A stretch of DNA of 64,000 nt, taken from assembly GCF_030717995.2 (NCBI RefSeq), contig NZ_CP157743.1:4056501-4120500 (forward strand), in the 5' to 3' direction. Of this stretch, positions 1 to 8,842 are shown piece by piece (positions within the stretch are counted from its first letter, which is position 1; each line of letters opens with the position of its first letter). The notes under the pieces are model-generated. The model was not told the DNA's origin, searched no databases, and was given only the letters and a program-made list of their open reading frames with translations. This DNA comes from Methylomarinum sp. Ch1-1 (GTDB taxonomy: Bacteria; Pseudomonadota; Gammaproteobacteria; Methylococcales; Methylomonadaceae). A program made the translations under genes and the position numbers.

Positions 1-949
1 TGGATTTGGTCCGCACGGTCGCCTCGCCGATCGCCCTGACCGCCAAATAGGCGCCGTAATCCTGTTCCTCCATCCAGCGCCCGGTGTAGTCCTTGAAACG
101 ATTCTGCATTTGCACCGCGCCCCATTGTTCATGGGTACGGTGCCATGAAGTCGCGACCAAACCCTGGGTGCCGATCACCGGCCGCGGAATCCAGGTCCGG
201 TAATCCAAATATTCGCCGAACAGGCCCTGCTCATCGGCGACGACCAATACATCATAGTCCTCGCCCTGGGTGAACACCGGCACATCCGACTGCGCCGTGC
301 GCCGCGCATCATAGGTATGCTCCCAAGTCTTTTCCGCAACCAATTTCATACGATAACGTTTCGCCGCCCGCTTGATCGCGTCAGCATAGAGGCGATCTTC
401 CGGGCTGGGCCCGATGACGAGAAACCATTCCCGCCAACGCTTCTTCATCATATATTGCGCCAGCGCGTCGGCCCGCATCGCTCGGCTGGGCAACAAATGA
501 AACAAATTAGGGCGGCATTGTTCGTTACGCAAGGCATCGGCGCGGGTCGTGGCATCGAATAACAGCTTTTGTTGCGCCGCTGGCGAATCGACCAATTGCA
601 GTAATAAATCCGCCTGCAGATTGAGCACGACAAAGGCATAATCATCGCCGACCTGTTCGGTGAAGGCTTTAACGACATCGGCCCCTAGCGGCAGCATGAC
701 TTTAGTCAATTGATAGTTCTGTCCGGTAAATTGACCGGTGGTATTATTGTCGGCAATGCCCAACTCGGCGCCAGCCATGCCCTTGCCTTGAATAAAGGGA
801 TCTAGATTAGACAAGGCCGGCGGGACTTTTTGTTCTTGGGTCAAATAGAAAATTTTAATCTGCTGTTTGCCGGCGGCCATGCCACCTGCAGGGTAAGCGA
901 GCTGCAGCAGAAACAATAACAAAGCGAAACAATAACTCATCAATTTCAT
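1..949 (-). CDS. PQQ-alcohol-dehydrogenase-associated ABC substrate-binding protein (C-terminus cut)
   Basis: The reading frame opens at an ATG ending at 949 and runs off the left edge (about 316 residues visible). It starts with a signal peptide (MKLMSYCFALLLFLLQLAYP, then GGMAAG), followed by a periplasmic binding fold with IKIFYLTQ near the start and RWREWFLVIGPSPEDRLYAD in the middle. This matches my memory of the family of ABC substrate-binding proteins found beside PQQ-dependent alcohol dehydrogenase systems, common in methylotrophs. It would act in the periplasm; the ligand is not known to me. The partner permease, ATPase and dehydrogenase genes would lie outside the window. It is on the same strand as the kinase gene upstream, about 70 bp away. 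The family call is from recognition, not a search. Confidence 0.72.
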   Translation of the reverse strand, partial: MKLMSYCFALLLFLLQLAYPAGGMAAGKQQIKIFYLTQEQKVPPALSNLDPFIQGKGMAGAELGIADNNTTGQFTGQNYQLTKVMLPLGADVVKAFTEQVGDDYAFVVLNLQADLLLQLVDSPAAQQKLLFDATTRADALRNEQCRPNLFHLLPSRAMRADALAQYMMKKRWREWFLVIGPSPEDRLYADAIKRAAKRYRMKLVAEKTWEHTYDARRTAQSDVPVFTQGEDYDVLVVADEQGLFGEYLDYRTWIPRPVIGTQGLVATSWHRTHEQWGAVQMQNRFKDYTGRWMEEQDYGAYLAVRAIGEATVRTKS

Positions 950-1020
950 CGGCAACTTTCTACTCGTTCAATGGCGATAGGACATTTTAGCGTATAACGC
1001 GGCAAAATACTCATCCCGCG

Positions 1021-3744
1021 TCAAGCCATTAATCGCGCCAAATTGGCGATCAGTTGATCAAACTGGCGTTTGAAGCAACGCAGATTGTCTTCATCGATGG
1101 CTCGATTTTTGATTAACTGTTCGACCCTACCGCATGTTTCGGCCAGATCGCTGATATACAGATTCGCACAGACCCCCTTAAAGGCATGTATCCATTGTTC
1201 GGCCTCTTCCCAGCGCCCTGATTCTATATGGCCTGCAAGTTCTGCAAATGCATCCTTATAGGTCTTATGAAACAACAACAGCAACTCCCGATATTTGTCG
1301 ACGTCATCGTGCAAATTTTGCAGGGCCTTAGCGACCTCGACACCGGGTAGAGTATAGCCGCATAATCCGGCTGGCTCGTTTTCCGAAGGCGCTTCAAGAC
1401 GGCGAGGTCGTTCGCTGATGCCGCCTAGAACGGTTTTAAACCTGTCGATGTCGATCGGCTTTGTCAATACGTCGTCCATGCCCGCCTCAAAACAGCGCCG
1501 ACATTCGCTCTCCGCAGCGAAGGCGGTCATGCCGATAATCGGGATATCCGTTAATTTAAGCCTGTGCCGGATTGTCTCGCTGGCCTGATAACCATCCATG
1601 ACCGGCATCTGAATATCCATTAAAATCAAATCGACACGCTCTTGCTCTAAGCATTCTATCGCTTCTCGGCCATTGGCCGCCTCCAGAAAGCGCCCGACCT
1701 CATTGCCGAGTATTTCCTTAATCAGTATGCGATTGATATCGAAATCATCGACAACCAACACCGTGGAAAATTTAACCTTTTTCGCCAGAGCCGGCTCTGT
1801 CGATGATCGGTCGAGTTCACGAGCATGCTGCCCCGTCATCAATAACCGACGCAGCCGCTGACGATCGTAAACGGGCCTGGCGAGAAATCTCACCGCTTGT
1901 TTGCTGGCAAAAGCCTGGACGCGCTGTTCGGCCAACACACTGGCCATGACGATGATCGTAATCTCGGCCTGGCGACTATCGCGTCTGATCGTCTCGACCA
2001 ATTTAAAGCCGTCGATATCGCTCAGCTCAAGACTGATCAATGCGATCCCGAAGTGATCCTGCTCAAGCAATTGCAACGCAGCCTGAGCGCTGGCGCAGGC
2101 CGTTACCTTGCAGCCCAACGATCGCAACAGCGCGCGTAAATGCTCGCAGGACTGCGGTCTTGGCTCGACCAGCAACACTGAAATCGAGCTGAGCGGAACA
2201 GCGGCCTGGATGTCGGTCTGAGGCGGACGATCTAACGATAATGAAAAACTAAAGGTGCTGCCTTTTCCCGGCGCACTGTCAACCGTCAATCGACTGTTCA
2301 TCAACGATAACAGTTTTTTGCTGATACTGAGGCCAAGGCCGGTGCCGCCGTATTGGCGTGTCGTCGACACGTCGCCTTGGGTAAAGACCTCAAAGACTTT
2401 CGTCATCGTATCGCCGTCCATGCCGATGCCGGTATCCTGGACGCTGAAGGTGACGTCGACGAGACCGTCGCCACTCGCCGCAGGCGCGGCAATGACGAGC
2501 CTGATCTGCCCTGATGGGGTGAATTTGATGGCATTGGTCAATAAATTGATCAGGATTTGTTTCAGACGCAACGGATCGGCAACTACGCTACGAGGGACCG
2601 TTTCGGCGATATCGATAATAAATTCCAGGCCTTTTTCCTCGATTCTAGGCATCAGCATTTGACTGATTTCTTCGACCAATACAAACAGGTCGCAGTCCAT
2701 AACATCCAGATTCATTTTTCCCGCATCGATTCTCGAGATATCCAACAGGTCGTTGATCAAGGAAAGCAGCAAATCGGCGGCCTCGAGCACTCGTTCCAAC
2801 TGTTGTTTCTGATGCGCCGATGCGGAATTGGCGACGGCCAATTCGGTAAAACAAACGATGGCGTTCATCGGCGTACGGATTTCATGGCTCATATTGGCCA
2901 AGAACGCCGATTTCGCCTTCGAAGACGCCTCTGCGGCTTCTTTGGCCCACTCCAATTCACGGGTGCGTTCATGGACTAAATCCTGTAAATTCAGGCTATG
3001 CCGCTGCAAATCCCGTTGCGCCTGATCACGCGCCGAAATCGCATGACCGATCTGATTCAACAAGCTGTTGAAGGCAGAACCGAGCTGTTCGATTTCCACA
3101 TAACTCTTATCGGCTATGCGTAACGAATAGTCTTCATCCCTCGCGACTTTGCTTACAAACAATGCCAACGACTCGATGGGCCTGGAAATTACCCGCTGCA
3201 ACAGCCAGGATAATAACAGCGCGACCAACAAGGCAATAAACATGACGATGCCGACTAGTCCTGCAAAGTGAGTCAACATGCTCCAGTAACGAGAATAGCC
3301 GGCATATAACATGACATAGCCGATTTTATTGCCGCGCGAATAAACTGGCTTGGCGTAGAACGCGTATGCTTCGGTCTCATGATAAACAATCTGGTCAATT
3401 TCCAGCTTCTTTAGCGCAGCGATATCGTCTAAACTGGCAATGTTGGAACGTTGATAACGACCGATCTCTCGTTTTTCACCGTTCAACAACAATGCGCCGA
3501 TAATTTGCGGATCATGTTTCAACGAATCTAATAACTGCGCCGCTTCACGCTTGTCTTCAAACAAAATGATGGCCTTGGCGTTATCGGCAAGCACATCGCA
3601 TTGTAGCGCCAGGCTGGCGCGCATTTCATGCTTCAATGTCAACGCCTGAAAGGCGATAAACAGACCTCCTGCGACCACCAAGGCAATCAAGCTAGTCGAA
3701 AGGATAATGGTAAACAGTTTATTTTTGATGGAACGCTTGTTCAT
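1021..3744 (-). CDS. Hybrid sensor histidine kinase with two receiver domains and HPt
   Basis: Inner-membrane sensor kinase of 907 residues. Order: TM1 (about 10-31), periplasmic sensor (32-155, YfiN/CHASE8-like in size and position), TM2 (160-185), HAMP (186-240), coiled coil, HisKA with SHEIRTP and phospho-acceptor H287, HATPase with N404 and GTGLGLSIS, first receiver (about 521-640), second receiver (660-780) with DD near the start and D710 in LILMDIQMPVMDG, and a C-terminal HPt domain with H853 (AFKG). The first receiver has S571 where the phospho-acceptor Asp should be and lacks the DD pair and the conserved Lys, so it is probably a pseudo-receiver. The start codon overlaps the stop of the YfiR-like gene by 4 bp, so the two are translationally coupled. 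A BarA-like phosphorelay ending at an unknown regulator is inferred. Confidence 0.9.
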   Translation of the reverse strand: MNKRSIKNKLFTIILSTSLIALVVAGGLFIAFQALTLKHEMRASLALQCDVLADNAKAIILFEDKREAAQLLDSLKHDPQIIGALLLNGEKREIGRYQRSNIASLDDIAALKKLEIDQIVYHETEAYAFYAKPVYSRGNKIGYVMLYAGYSRYWSMLTHFAGLVGIVMFIALLVALLLSWLLQRVISRPIESLALFVSKVARDEDYSLRIADKSYVEIEQLGSAFNSLLNQIGHAISARDQAQRDLQRHSLNLQDLVHERTRELEWAKEAAEASSKAKSAFLANMSHEIRTPMNAIVCFTELAVANSASAHQKQQLERVLEAADLLLSLINDLLDISRIDAGKMNLDVMDCDLFVLVEEISQMLMPRIEEKGLEFIIDIAETVPRSVVADPLRLKQILINLLTNAIKFTPSGQIRLVIAAPAASGDGLVDVTFSVQDTGIGMDGDTMTKVFEVFTQGDVSTTRQYGGTGLGLSISKKLLSLMNSRLTVDSAPGKGSTFSFSLSLDRPPQTDIQAAVPLSSISVLLVEPRPQSCEHLRALLRSLGCKVTACASAQAALQLLEQDHFGIALISLELSDIDGFKLVETIRRDSRQAEITIIVMASVLAEQRVQAFASKQAVRFLARPVYDRQRLRRLLMTGQHARELDRSSTEPALAKKVKFSTVLVVDDFDINRILIKEILGNEVGRFLEAANGREAIECLEQERVDLILMDIQMPVMDGYQASETIRHRLKLTDIPIIGMTAFAAESECRRCFEAGMDDVLTKPIDIDRFKTVLGGISERPRRLEAPSENEPAGLCGYTLPGVEVAKALQNLHDDVDKYRELLLLFHKTYKDAFAELAGHIESGRWEEAEQWIHAFKGVCANLYISDLAETCGRVEQLIKNRAIDEDNLRCFKRQFDQLIANLARLMA

Positions 3745-4313
3745 CGGTACTGCTCGGCTAAATTCAACAATTGCGCGCCGAGTTTGACGCCGGCGCGATC
3801 AGCCGCCCGCTGATTAATCGCAAAGCGCATTCTATTGTCTTTGTTAAACAACAAAATCATGCCGCCGCGCCGATAAAACTCCGCGCTTTCCCCGATTGTC
3901 AGCACCGGATAATTTGCGACGGCTTTAAGCATCGAACTCTCGGCGGTTGATTTTGCGGCGATGAACAGCAAATGACAAGTCGTCAAATCAGACTGTGTCT
4001 CGACGCTATCTATTCTTATCTGGTGTCGATTAATAGACTTATCGGTTAAAACATTCTTTATCGCTTCATGAATCCGCCTATCGCCGGCGATACAAAAACG
4101 GACGCTGTCCTTGCCGCTCGGCGTCAGCTTGTCAGCGGGCCAATCGACGAATAGCGATAAACGAAAAAGATAAGCAGCCTTGATGGTCAGCTCGCGAGTA
4201 TCCACGGCGAGACTGCCACCTGCGACCAGCGGCCACATCAGAAACGGCAGCAACGTCAATCTCTTCACCTCCGCGATCGCCTTAATCCATACATAAGGGG
4301 AAAAAAAGGACAT
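3741..4313 (-). CDS. YfiR-family (DUF4154) periplasmic protein
   Basis: A 190-residue protein with an N-terminal hydrophobic segment (signal peptide about 19-36) and a YfiR-like core: IKAAYLFRLSLFVDWP, VRFCIAGD, LLFIAAKS, VLTIGES and a closing LLFNKDNRMRFAINQRAA. In Pseudomonas, YfiR is a periplasmic repressor of the diguanylate cyclase YfiN. Here the downstream coupled gene is not a cyclase but a histidine kinase with a similar membrane sensor. The gene starts 3 bp after the TonB-dependent receptor stop and overlaps the kinase start, so the three form one operon. I infer that this protein gates the kinase from the periplasm. The family call is strong, the partner assignment is inference. Confidence 0.85.
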   Translation of the reverse strand: MSFFSPYVWIKAIAEVKRLTLLPFLMWPLVAGGSLAVDTRELTIKAAYLFRLSLFVDWPADKLTPSGKDSVRFCIAGDRRIHEAIKNVLTDKSINRHQIRIDSVETQSDLTTCHLLFIAAKSTAESSMLKAVANYPVLTIGESAEFYRRGGMILLFNKDNRMRFAINQRAADRAGVKLGAQLLNLAEQYR

Positions 4314-4316
4314 GAA

Positions 4317-6359
4317 TCAAAACTGATAAGAGAGCTTGAACATGACTTCCCGAGTGCGGCCGGGTAAGGCAGGGTGTCCGCCATGATAAGGCTGGACATA
4401 TTCTTGTTTCTCGTTGAATAGATCGTAAACGCCTAGACCGACGTTCAGTCCTTTAGTGAACAGGTTCTTATAGCGCCAATAAAAATTGTAAACCCAGGAA
4501 GAGCCATGTCTTACCAGGCTGTCGCCTTCATAGCCGTAACGATCGCTAATGAAAATCAGAGTCTGATTCAACGATAACGAGGGGGTCAAATCGATATGAC
4601 CGTTCAACGACACCTTGTGCGTGGGAAAGCCGACATTCAGACCTTGATGGATTTGTCCATCGGAACCGAGAATCTTGTATTTGTCGGCGGTGTTTCGCGT
4701 CGATTCGTAAAAAGAATAATCCATCGCCAGGTAACCCAAACGTGGAACACGATACTCCAGCCCCCACTCGACGCCCTGAGTGTTTTGTCCGCTGGCATTG
4801 ATATAAAAATCGTCAAGCTGATCGTCAACCTGGTAAAGAATGATATCGTCGCTTTGGATATGGAATAAATTGACGGTCAGATCCAGATTGTTGAAAGGCT
4901 GAAAGCCGAATTCCAGCTCGACCGTCCGAGTCCGCTCCGGACCGACCTGGTCGATTTGCTCATCCGGCGCCTTACCGATGTTGTATTCGGCGTTTTTCTG
5001 ATAATTGCCCCCGGTCGGAATCCGGAAAGCGTGGCTGTATAAGGCCTTGACATGAAATCGACCGAAATCTTTGGTCAATGCCACCCGGGGCGCAAAATTG
5101 GTGCCGTACTCGTTATAGGCATCGAAACGCAGTCCGGCCAACACATTGATCCAAGGGAACGCGTAGCGGGCCTCGGTATAGGCCGTGTAGTTACTGAAAG
5201 TCGGCAGAGTTTCCCCTAGCCCCCCTTCCCGAATATCAAATTTATTCGACGAAAAACTGTTGCCGACGACCAGATAATTGCCTTGCTCGGAGGCGAAAGT
5301 GGCCTTGGCGTTGAATTTATAATAATCGACATAAACTTTCTCCCGTAACAGCGCGGCTCTGCCATCTAGGTATTTACGGGTGCGCTCCCAGGGATTCTGA
5401 TGGGAGAAGGAGGCATTGGTTTCCAGTTTCACCGAAGGACTGAAATGATGCTGAAAACCGAGGTCGGCGGCATAGGTATTGAATTTGTTGACCAGATAAC
5501 GGCCCGGCTTGCTCATCTCTTCGCCAAAACCGTCACGACTATTAACGTTGTACTGATCAACCAGCAGACGCAGATTCAATCCTTGATACTTGACGCCTAG
5601 GTTGACCATCGTCGCATCGAGCTCATTGTTGCCGGTCATATCGAAACTGCGGCCCACGGCGTCCTGATAGATCTGATCGCTGCGATGGGCCTCGCCGCGT
5701 TTGCCGGAAAAACTGACTTCCAGGTCACCCCATTGCTTGCCGGCCGTCCACTCCAGATTCTTGCGCGCCTCCCCTCGGGAAAAACGACCGTAATTTCCGC
5801 TCAGTTTGACGCCGTCCATTTGTTTCGCCGTTTTGCTGATGATATTGATGACTCCCATTTCGGCAAAGTTGCCGTGCACGATGGAGCCCGGACCGCGAAC
5901 AATCTCGATACGATCGATTTGCTCAAGCGGAAAATGGTTGCCGAACTGGGTGGTGCCGAAACGATGCTCGTTTAAACTAATGCCGTCGACGAAAACCGCC
6001 ACCTTCCCTTCATGGGCCTGGATGCCGCGAATGCCGAGTCCGACGACATTGGACACGTCGACACCGAAACTGAAACCGGGCACCAGTTGCAATACATCGA
6101 TCAGGTCCCGCGCCCCCATGTTCTGTATCTGTTCGCCGGTAATCACCGTGACGATTCCGGCCGCCTGTTTGGCGCAAGTCGCTTTTTGGTTCGCCGATAA
6201 CACGACAGGCACCTTGGCGAGATCGGATAAGTCCAATTTGACGATATTGGGCGCCGCCACTTGCTGACACGATAATGACTCAGCCGCTTGAGCAAAGGCG
6301 CAACCTAGCGACGATAAGGCGATAATTTTAAATAGGCTCTTCAATTTTCTCGGTGACAC
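4317..6359 (-). CDS. TonB-dependent outer-membrane receptor
   Basis: A 680-residue outer-membrane receptor. It has a signal peptide (about 1-25), then a plug domain (about 60-175) with ITGEQIQNMGARDLIDVLQL, VFVDG and the classic RIEIVRGPGS motif, followed by a beta-barrel ending in LSYQF with the terminal Phe typical of outer-membrane proteins. Length is usual for the family. The substrate cannot be read from sequence. It is first in an operon with a YfiR-like protein and a hybrid kinase, so it may be as much part of a sensing circuit as a nutrient importer. A TonB box is not obvious; LDLSDLAKVPVV lies between the signal peptide and the plug. Confidence 0.92.
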   Translation of the reverse strand: MSPRKLKSLFKIIALSSLGCAFAQAAESLSCQQVAAPNIVKLDLSDLAKVPVVLSANQKATCAKQAAGIVTVITGEQIQNMGARDLIDVLQLVPGFSFGVDVSNVVGLGIRGIQAHEGKVAVFVDGISLNEHRFGTTQFGNHFPLEQIDRIEIVRGPGSIVHGNFAEMGVINIISKTAKQMDGVKLSGNYGRFSRGEARKNLEWTAGKQWGDLEVSFSGKRGEAHRSDQIYQDAVGRSFDMTGNNELDATMVNLGVKYQGLNLRLLVDQYNVNSRDGFGEEMSKPGRYLVNKFNTYAADLGFQHHFSPSVKLETNASFSHQNPWERTRKYLDGRAALLREKVYVDYYKFNAKATFASEQGNYLVVGNSFSSNKFDIREGGLGETLPTFSNYTAYTEARYAFPWINVLAGLRFDAYNEYGTNFAPRVALTKDFGRFHVKALYSHAFRIPTGGNYQKNAEYNIGKAPDEQIDQVGPERTRTVELEFGFQPFNNLDLTVNLFHIQSDDIILYQVDDQLDDFYINASGQNTQGVEWGLEYRVPRLGYLAMDYSFYESTRNTADKYKILGSDGQIHQGLNVGFPTHKVSLNGHIDLTPSLSLNQTLIFISDRYGYEGDSLVRHGSSWVYNFYWRYKNLFTKGLNVGLGVYDLFNEKQEYVQPYHGGHPALPGRTREVMFKLSYQF

Positions 6360-6682
6360 TGCTCGATGCGGGACAAAGCTAACCCGGCTATTTCATCAAT
6401 GGAATGGAGCCTCAAAGAAATCCGCCGGCACCCCAGACAAAACCGCTCTAGTCTGTACGGTCAATACTTTACTCGCTCTTATGTCTGATTATCGGAATAG
6501 CGGGTCATTATATGCTGACAGCGGTTCGACTACAAAGCTGCCAATGTAGGCACACAGTAACTGCGGAACAGCGGCGCTCGATACGATCCTAAAATGCTCA
6601 AGATGAGATTTCAGACAAACGGCTCCGATCTATTGCATTTTTGCGTTTTAGGCACAATACTTAACATGCCGCCCATTCGATA
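6360..6682. other. Divergent intergenic region
   Basis: This 323 bp gap lies between the divergently transcribed TonB-receptor operon and a PilZ gene, so it must hold both promoters. I see no convincing -35/-10 pair, hairpin or repeat-family member in it. Confidence 0.5.
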
Positions 6683-7093
6683 ATGACCATGATGTCCGAA
6701 GAGATAGACGACTTGGCGACGGACAACGACTTATTTGCCGTCGATATGTCCGCTTCCATAGAAAACAACAAGCGCACCGCCGTTCGTTATGTCCGGGATG
6801 ATATTGCGGCCGCGTTAGCGAAAAAAAGCATGCTCAAGACTAGCGAGTTCAGCGTCCAATTGATCGACATCAGCAGCAAAGGAGCGTTGGTCGCCTGCCC
6901 CCAAAAGCTGGCGATCAACAAAAAAGTGACACTGCGCCTAAGCTTCAATGACGGCAAGGAATTTGTCATCGCGGCATCGGTCATCCATGCGAGGAATGCT
7001 CCAGAAAAACAATACGGCCTGAAATTTTCCCGTTACAATAACGAACTCGGCGAACATTTACTGTCCTCACAAAGTGATTTGATCTTTAAATAA
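6683..7093 (+). CDS. PilZ-domain protein
   Basis: A 136-residue cytosolic protein made mostly of one PilZ domain. The c-di-GMP-binding signature is visible as KRTAVRYVRDD (an RxxxR-like block at about residue 31) and LIDISSKGALV (D/NxSxxG, about 62-72). The start region holds several Met codons (MTMMSEE), so the exact start could be up to three codons later. It is flanked by the TonB-receptor/kinase operon on the other strand and by a 1.4 kb repeat region downstream. A second, unrelated small PilZ protein lies at 33.9 kb. The target process cannot be told from sequence. Confidence 0.85.
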   Translation: MTMMSEEIDDLATDNDLFAVDMSASIENNKRTAVRYVRDDIAAALAKKSMLKTSEFSVQLIDISSKGALVACPQKLAINKKVTLRLSFNDGKEFVIAASVIHARNAPEKQYGLKFSRYNNELGEHLLSSQSDLIFK

Positions 7094-7237
7094 AATGGCT
7101 ATTATAAATCCCAGGTTGCCTGAAACAGAGGCTGCTCCTGTTAAGTTTTCGAGATTGCCGACAGCCGGGATGTTTTCGATAAGGCTACAGGGAGGTATTC
7201 ACAGGGTTACCACATTAAATGAATGAGTGGCAAAACA

Positions 7238-7473
7238 GCAGCAATTCCCAATTTGAGTATTTTTGCGGGGTTTAGGGCATGGGGTGTGTCTGTCGAGGAG
7301 CGCCGTTCACCCAGCACCTAAATTATGCTGGAATGTAAAATATAGTCCAGTAGCCATGGAATTTAGGTGCTGGGTAAACCCATCCATGGGGGCTTGACGG
7401 CAGCATCCTTGCTGCCGACATCCTCGCCAAACACACCCCATGCCCTTTTTGAACGCCAAAGTGGGAATTGCTG
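7238..7473. mobile_element. MITE family B, complete copy with 10-bp target duplication
   Basis: A 236 bp element with inverted ends CAGCAATTCCCA / TGGGAATTGCTG. It is flanked by the direct repeat GGCAAAACAG (7228-7237 and 7474-7483). The inverted R1 copy at 41.9 kb carries the same flanks without the element, so the insertion is directly visible. It holds a 65-bp hairpin module (7310-7374) between two arms sharing GGGCATGGGGTGTG in inverse orientation. It has no coding capacity, so a transposase must act in trans. Confidence 0.9.
7310..7374. repeat. 65-bp hairpin module, copy 1
   Basis: Fifteen-base arms CCCAGCACCTAAATT and AATTTAGGTGCTGGG flank a core of about 35 bp of type 1 (related to the copies at 29.6 and 32.9 kb). 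Together with its surrounding element it is reversed relative to the 29.6 kb copy. Confidence 0.9.
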
Positions 7474-8270
7474 GGCAAAACAGAAAATTAACAACAAATA
7501 CGCCTAAAGTAAGTTAAACTTTTAGGGTGTGTTAAATAACCCGCCCCGCGTGCATTGAATGTTTTTCGCCGATCCTCTGCGCCGTGATCCATCTCACGGA
7601 TGTGGGTAGGGTGTGCTGACGATAGGAAGCGCACCGTTTTTTGATGCGCTTCACGCTGTTCAACATCCGAAGGCAACACGATGCTTTGCGTAGGAGCGCC
7701 GCTCTCGGCGCGAAAAGAGCCATTCGGCCCGAGGGCGGGCCTCCTACGGGCAGACTTTGGCGGAGCAAGCGCACCTTGTTTCGATGCGCTTCACGCTGTT
7801 CGACACATCCGAAGGCAAGGCTACATTGGCATGCAACCGTAGGGTGGATTCGCCGCCAGGCAATCCGCCTGGATACCACAATGACCAATTTTGCCTCCGG
7901 TGGCGGTTTTTTGGCGGCTTGCTTCGCGAAGCCGCCCTACGATGCGGTAGGGTGTGCTGACGATAGGAAGCGCACCGGTTTTTGATGCGCTTCACGCTGT
8001 TCAACATCCGAAGGCAAGACGGTGCTTTGCGTAGGAGCGCCGCTCTCGGCGCGAAAAGAGCCATTCGGCCCCGAGGGCGGGCCTCCTACGGGCAGACGGC
8101 GGAGCCGCGGCGCAAGTAGCCGCATGCCGCTATGCAAAATGCAGGTCAACGAGGTCCTGAACGATTCAACCGTGACTGGAGTAAGTTAAACGTTTGGGGC
8201 GGATTAAATAACCCGCCCCGCCCAGGGTTTTCGAGATTATCGACAGCAGGGATGCCGCCGTCAAGCCTAC

Positions 8271-8321
8271 GCCGCAACAAGGACGTGTAAGTGCAGCGGT
8301 AAGCAGGAGCTGTTAGCTGCC
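8271..8321 (+). repeat. 51-bp module, copy 1
   Basis: A module starting GCCGCAACAAGGACGTGTAA and ending GCTGTTAGCTGCC, preceded by CCTAC. Related copies are at 12.75-12.9 (three in tandem), 28.9 and 42.9 kb. It lies just before a hairpin module here, as at the other sites. Confidence 0.8.
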
Positions 8322-8334
8322 ACGGAGGTATTCA

Positions 8335-8399
8335 CCCAGCACCTAAATTCCATAGGCTAATGGCTGCGATAAATCATCTTCGTTTATTTAGGTGCTGGG
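8335..8399 (+). repeat. 65-bp hairpin module, copy 2
   Basis: Arms CCCAGCACCTAAAT / ATTTAGGTGCTGGG with a type 2 core, nearly identical to the copies at 12.9 and 43.0 kb. Right flank is TGAACGGCGTC. A solitary family-A end (ACTGAATAGTTAC) follows at 8448-8460. Confidence 0.9.
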
Positions 8400-8525
8400 T
8401 GAACGGCGTCTCCTGGAGCAAGCAACTGATAGTAAAAGCATTTTTATACTGAATAGTTACACAGCCCTTTTAAATAAAGGCCTTGCCGTAAATGTTAATC
8501 TAAAACCTTGATCAAGGGACAAGTT

Positions 8526-8834
8526 ATGGAAATCAACCACCACATCACAACGCTTCCCCCTGGTTCCCAAACAAGCAATCTGGAACCACAAAGCCTTCGC
8601 ACCGATGCTTTACGCGATGACCTCGATTCGCCTGGTCGTGATTCGGTTGAATTCTCCGGCACGGCAACCGCCCTGGCCGCCGCCAATGAAAACGACAATA
8701 ACGACATCGCCACGCGAGACCAGGCCAAGCAAGCTGTGCAAGCGGTTCGACAAAGCGCCACAAGCAGCCCGGCAGATCTGGCGCAGAGTCAAGCGAATAT
8801 CACGTCGGACGCGGTCAGATCGCTGTTGGGCTAA
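8526..8834 (+). CDS. Small hypothetical protein upstream of the MOSC gene
   Basis: About 102 residues from an ATG at 8526, preceded by AAGGGAC at a fair ribosome-site distance. An in-frame TTG at 8508 is a less likely start. The protein is hydrophilic, starts MEINHHITTLPPGS, has an Ala-rich middle (ATALAAANENDNND) and ends ANITSDAVRSLLG. There is no signal peptide, membrane segment or known motif. The end resembles the short ANxxxxxVxxLL tail seen in some small motility-associated proteins, but I do not claim membership. It sits 8 bp before the MOSC gene on the same strand, so it probably shares its transcript. Function unknown. Confidence 0.6.
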   Translation: MEINHHITTLPPGSQTSNLEPQSLRTDALRDDLDSPGRDSVEFSGTATALAAANENDNNDIATRDQAKQAVQAVRQSATSSPADLAQSQANITSDAVRSLLG

Positions 8835-8842
8835 CTCGAATC

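Larger units (their letters stand above)
7145..8225. repeat. Composite long repeat R1, left copy (interrupted by MITE-B)
   Basis: Non-coding repeat-rich stretch. Segments at about 7209-7237 and 7484-7560 plus 7606-8220 reappear, inverted, at 41.49-42.0 kb: a shared block ATTAAATGAATGAGTGGCAA, then CAACAAATACGCCTAAAGT, then TAGGGTGTGCTGACGATAGG and GTAGGAGCGCC. Inside this copy a unit of about 150 bp is present twice in direct orientation (7606-7755 and 7947-8097). No reading frame in it resembles a protein; the longest open frames merely follow the repeat. Confidence 0.8.

Noticed and set aside
7532-8149. Several overlapping open frames of 60-118 codons on both strands
   Set aside because: They follow the internal direct repeats, use all frames and show no protein-like composition.
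7310-8399. Recurrent CCCAGCACC hairpins might be a CRISPR or attI-type array
   Set aside because: Copies are spread over 52 kb, not regularly spaced, and have related rather than unique interiors; no cas or integrase gene is near.
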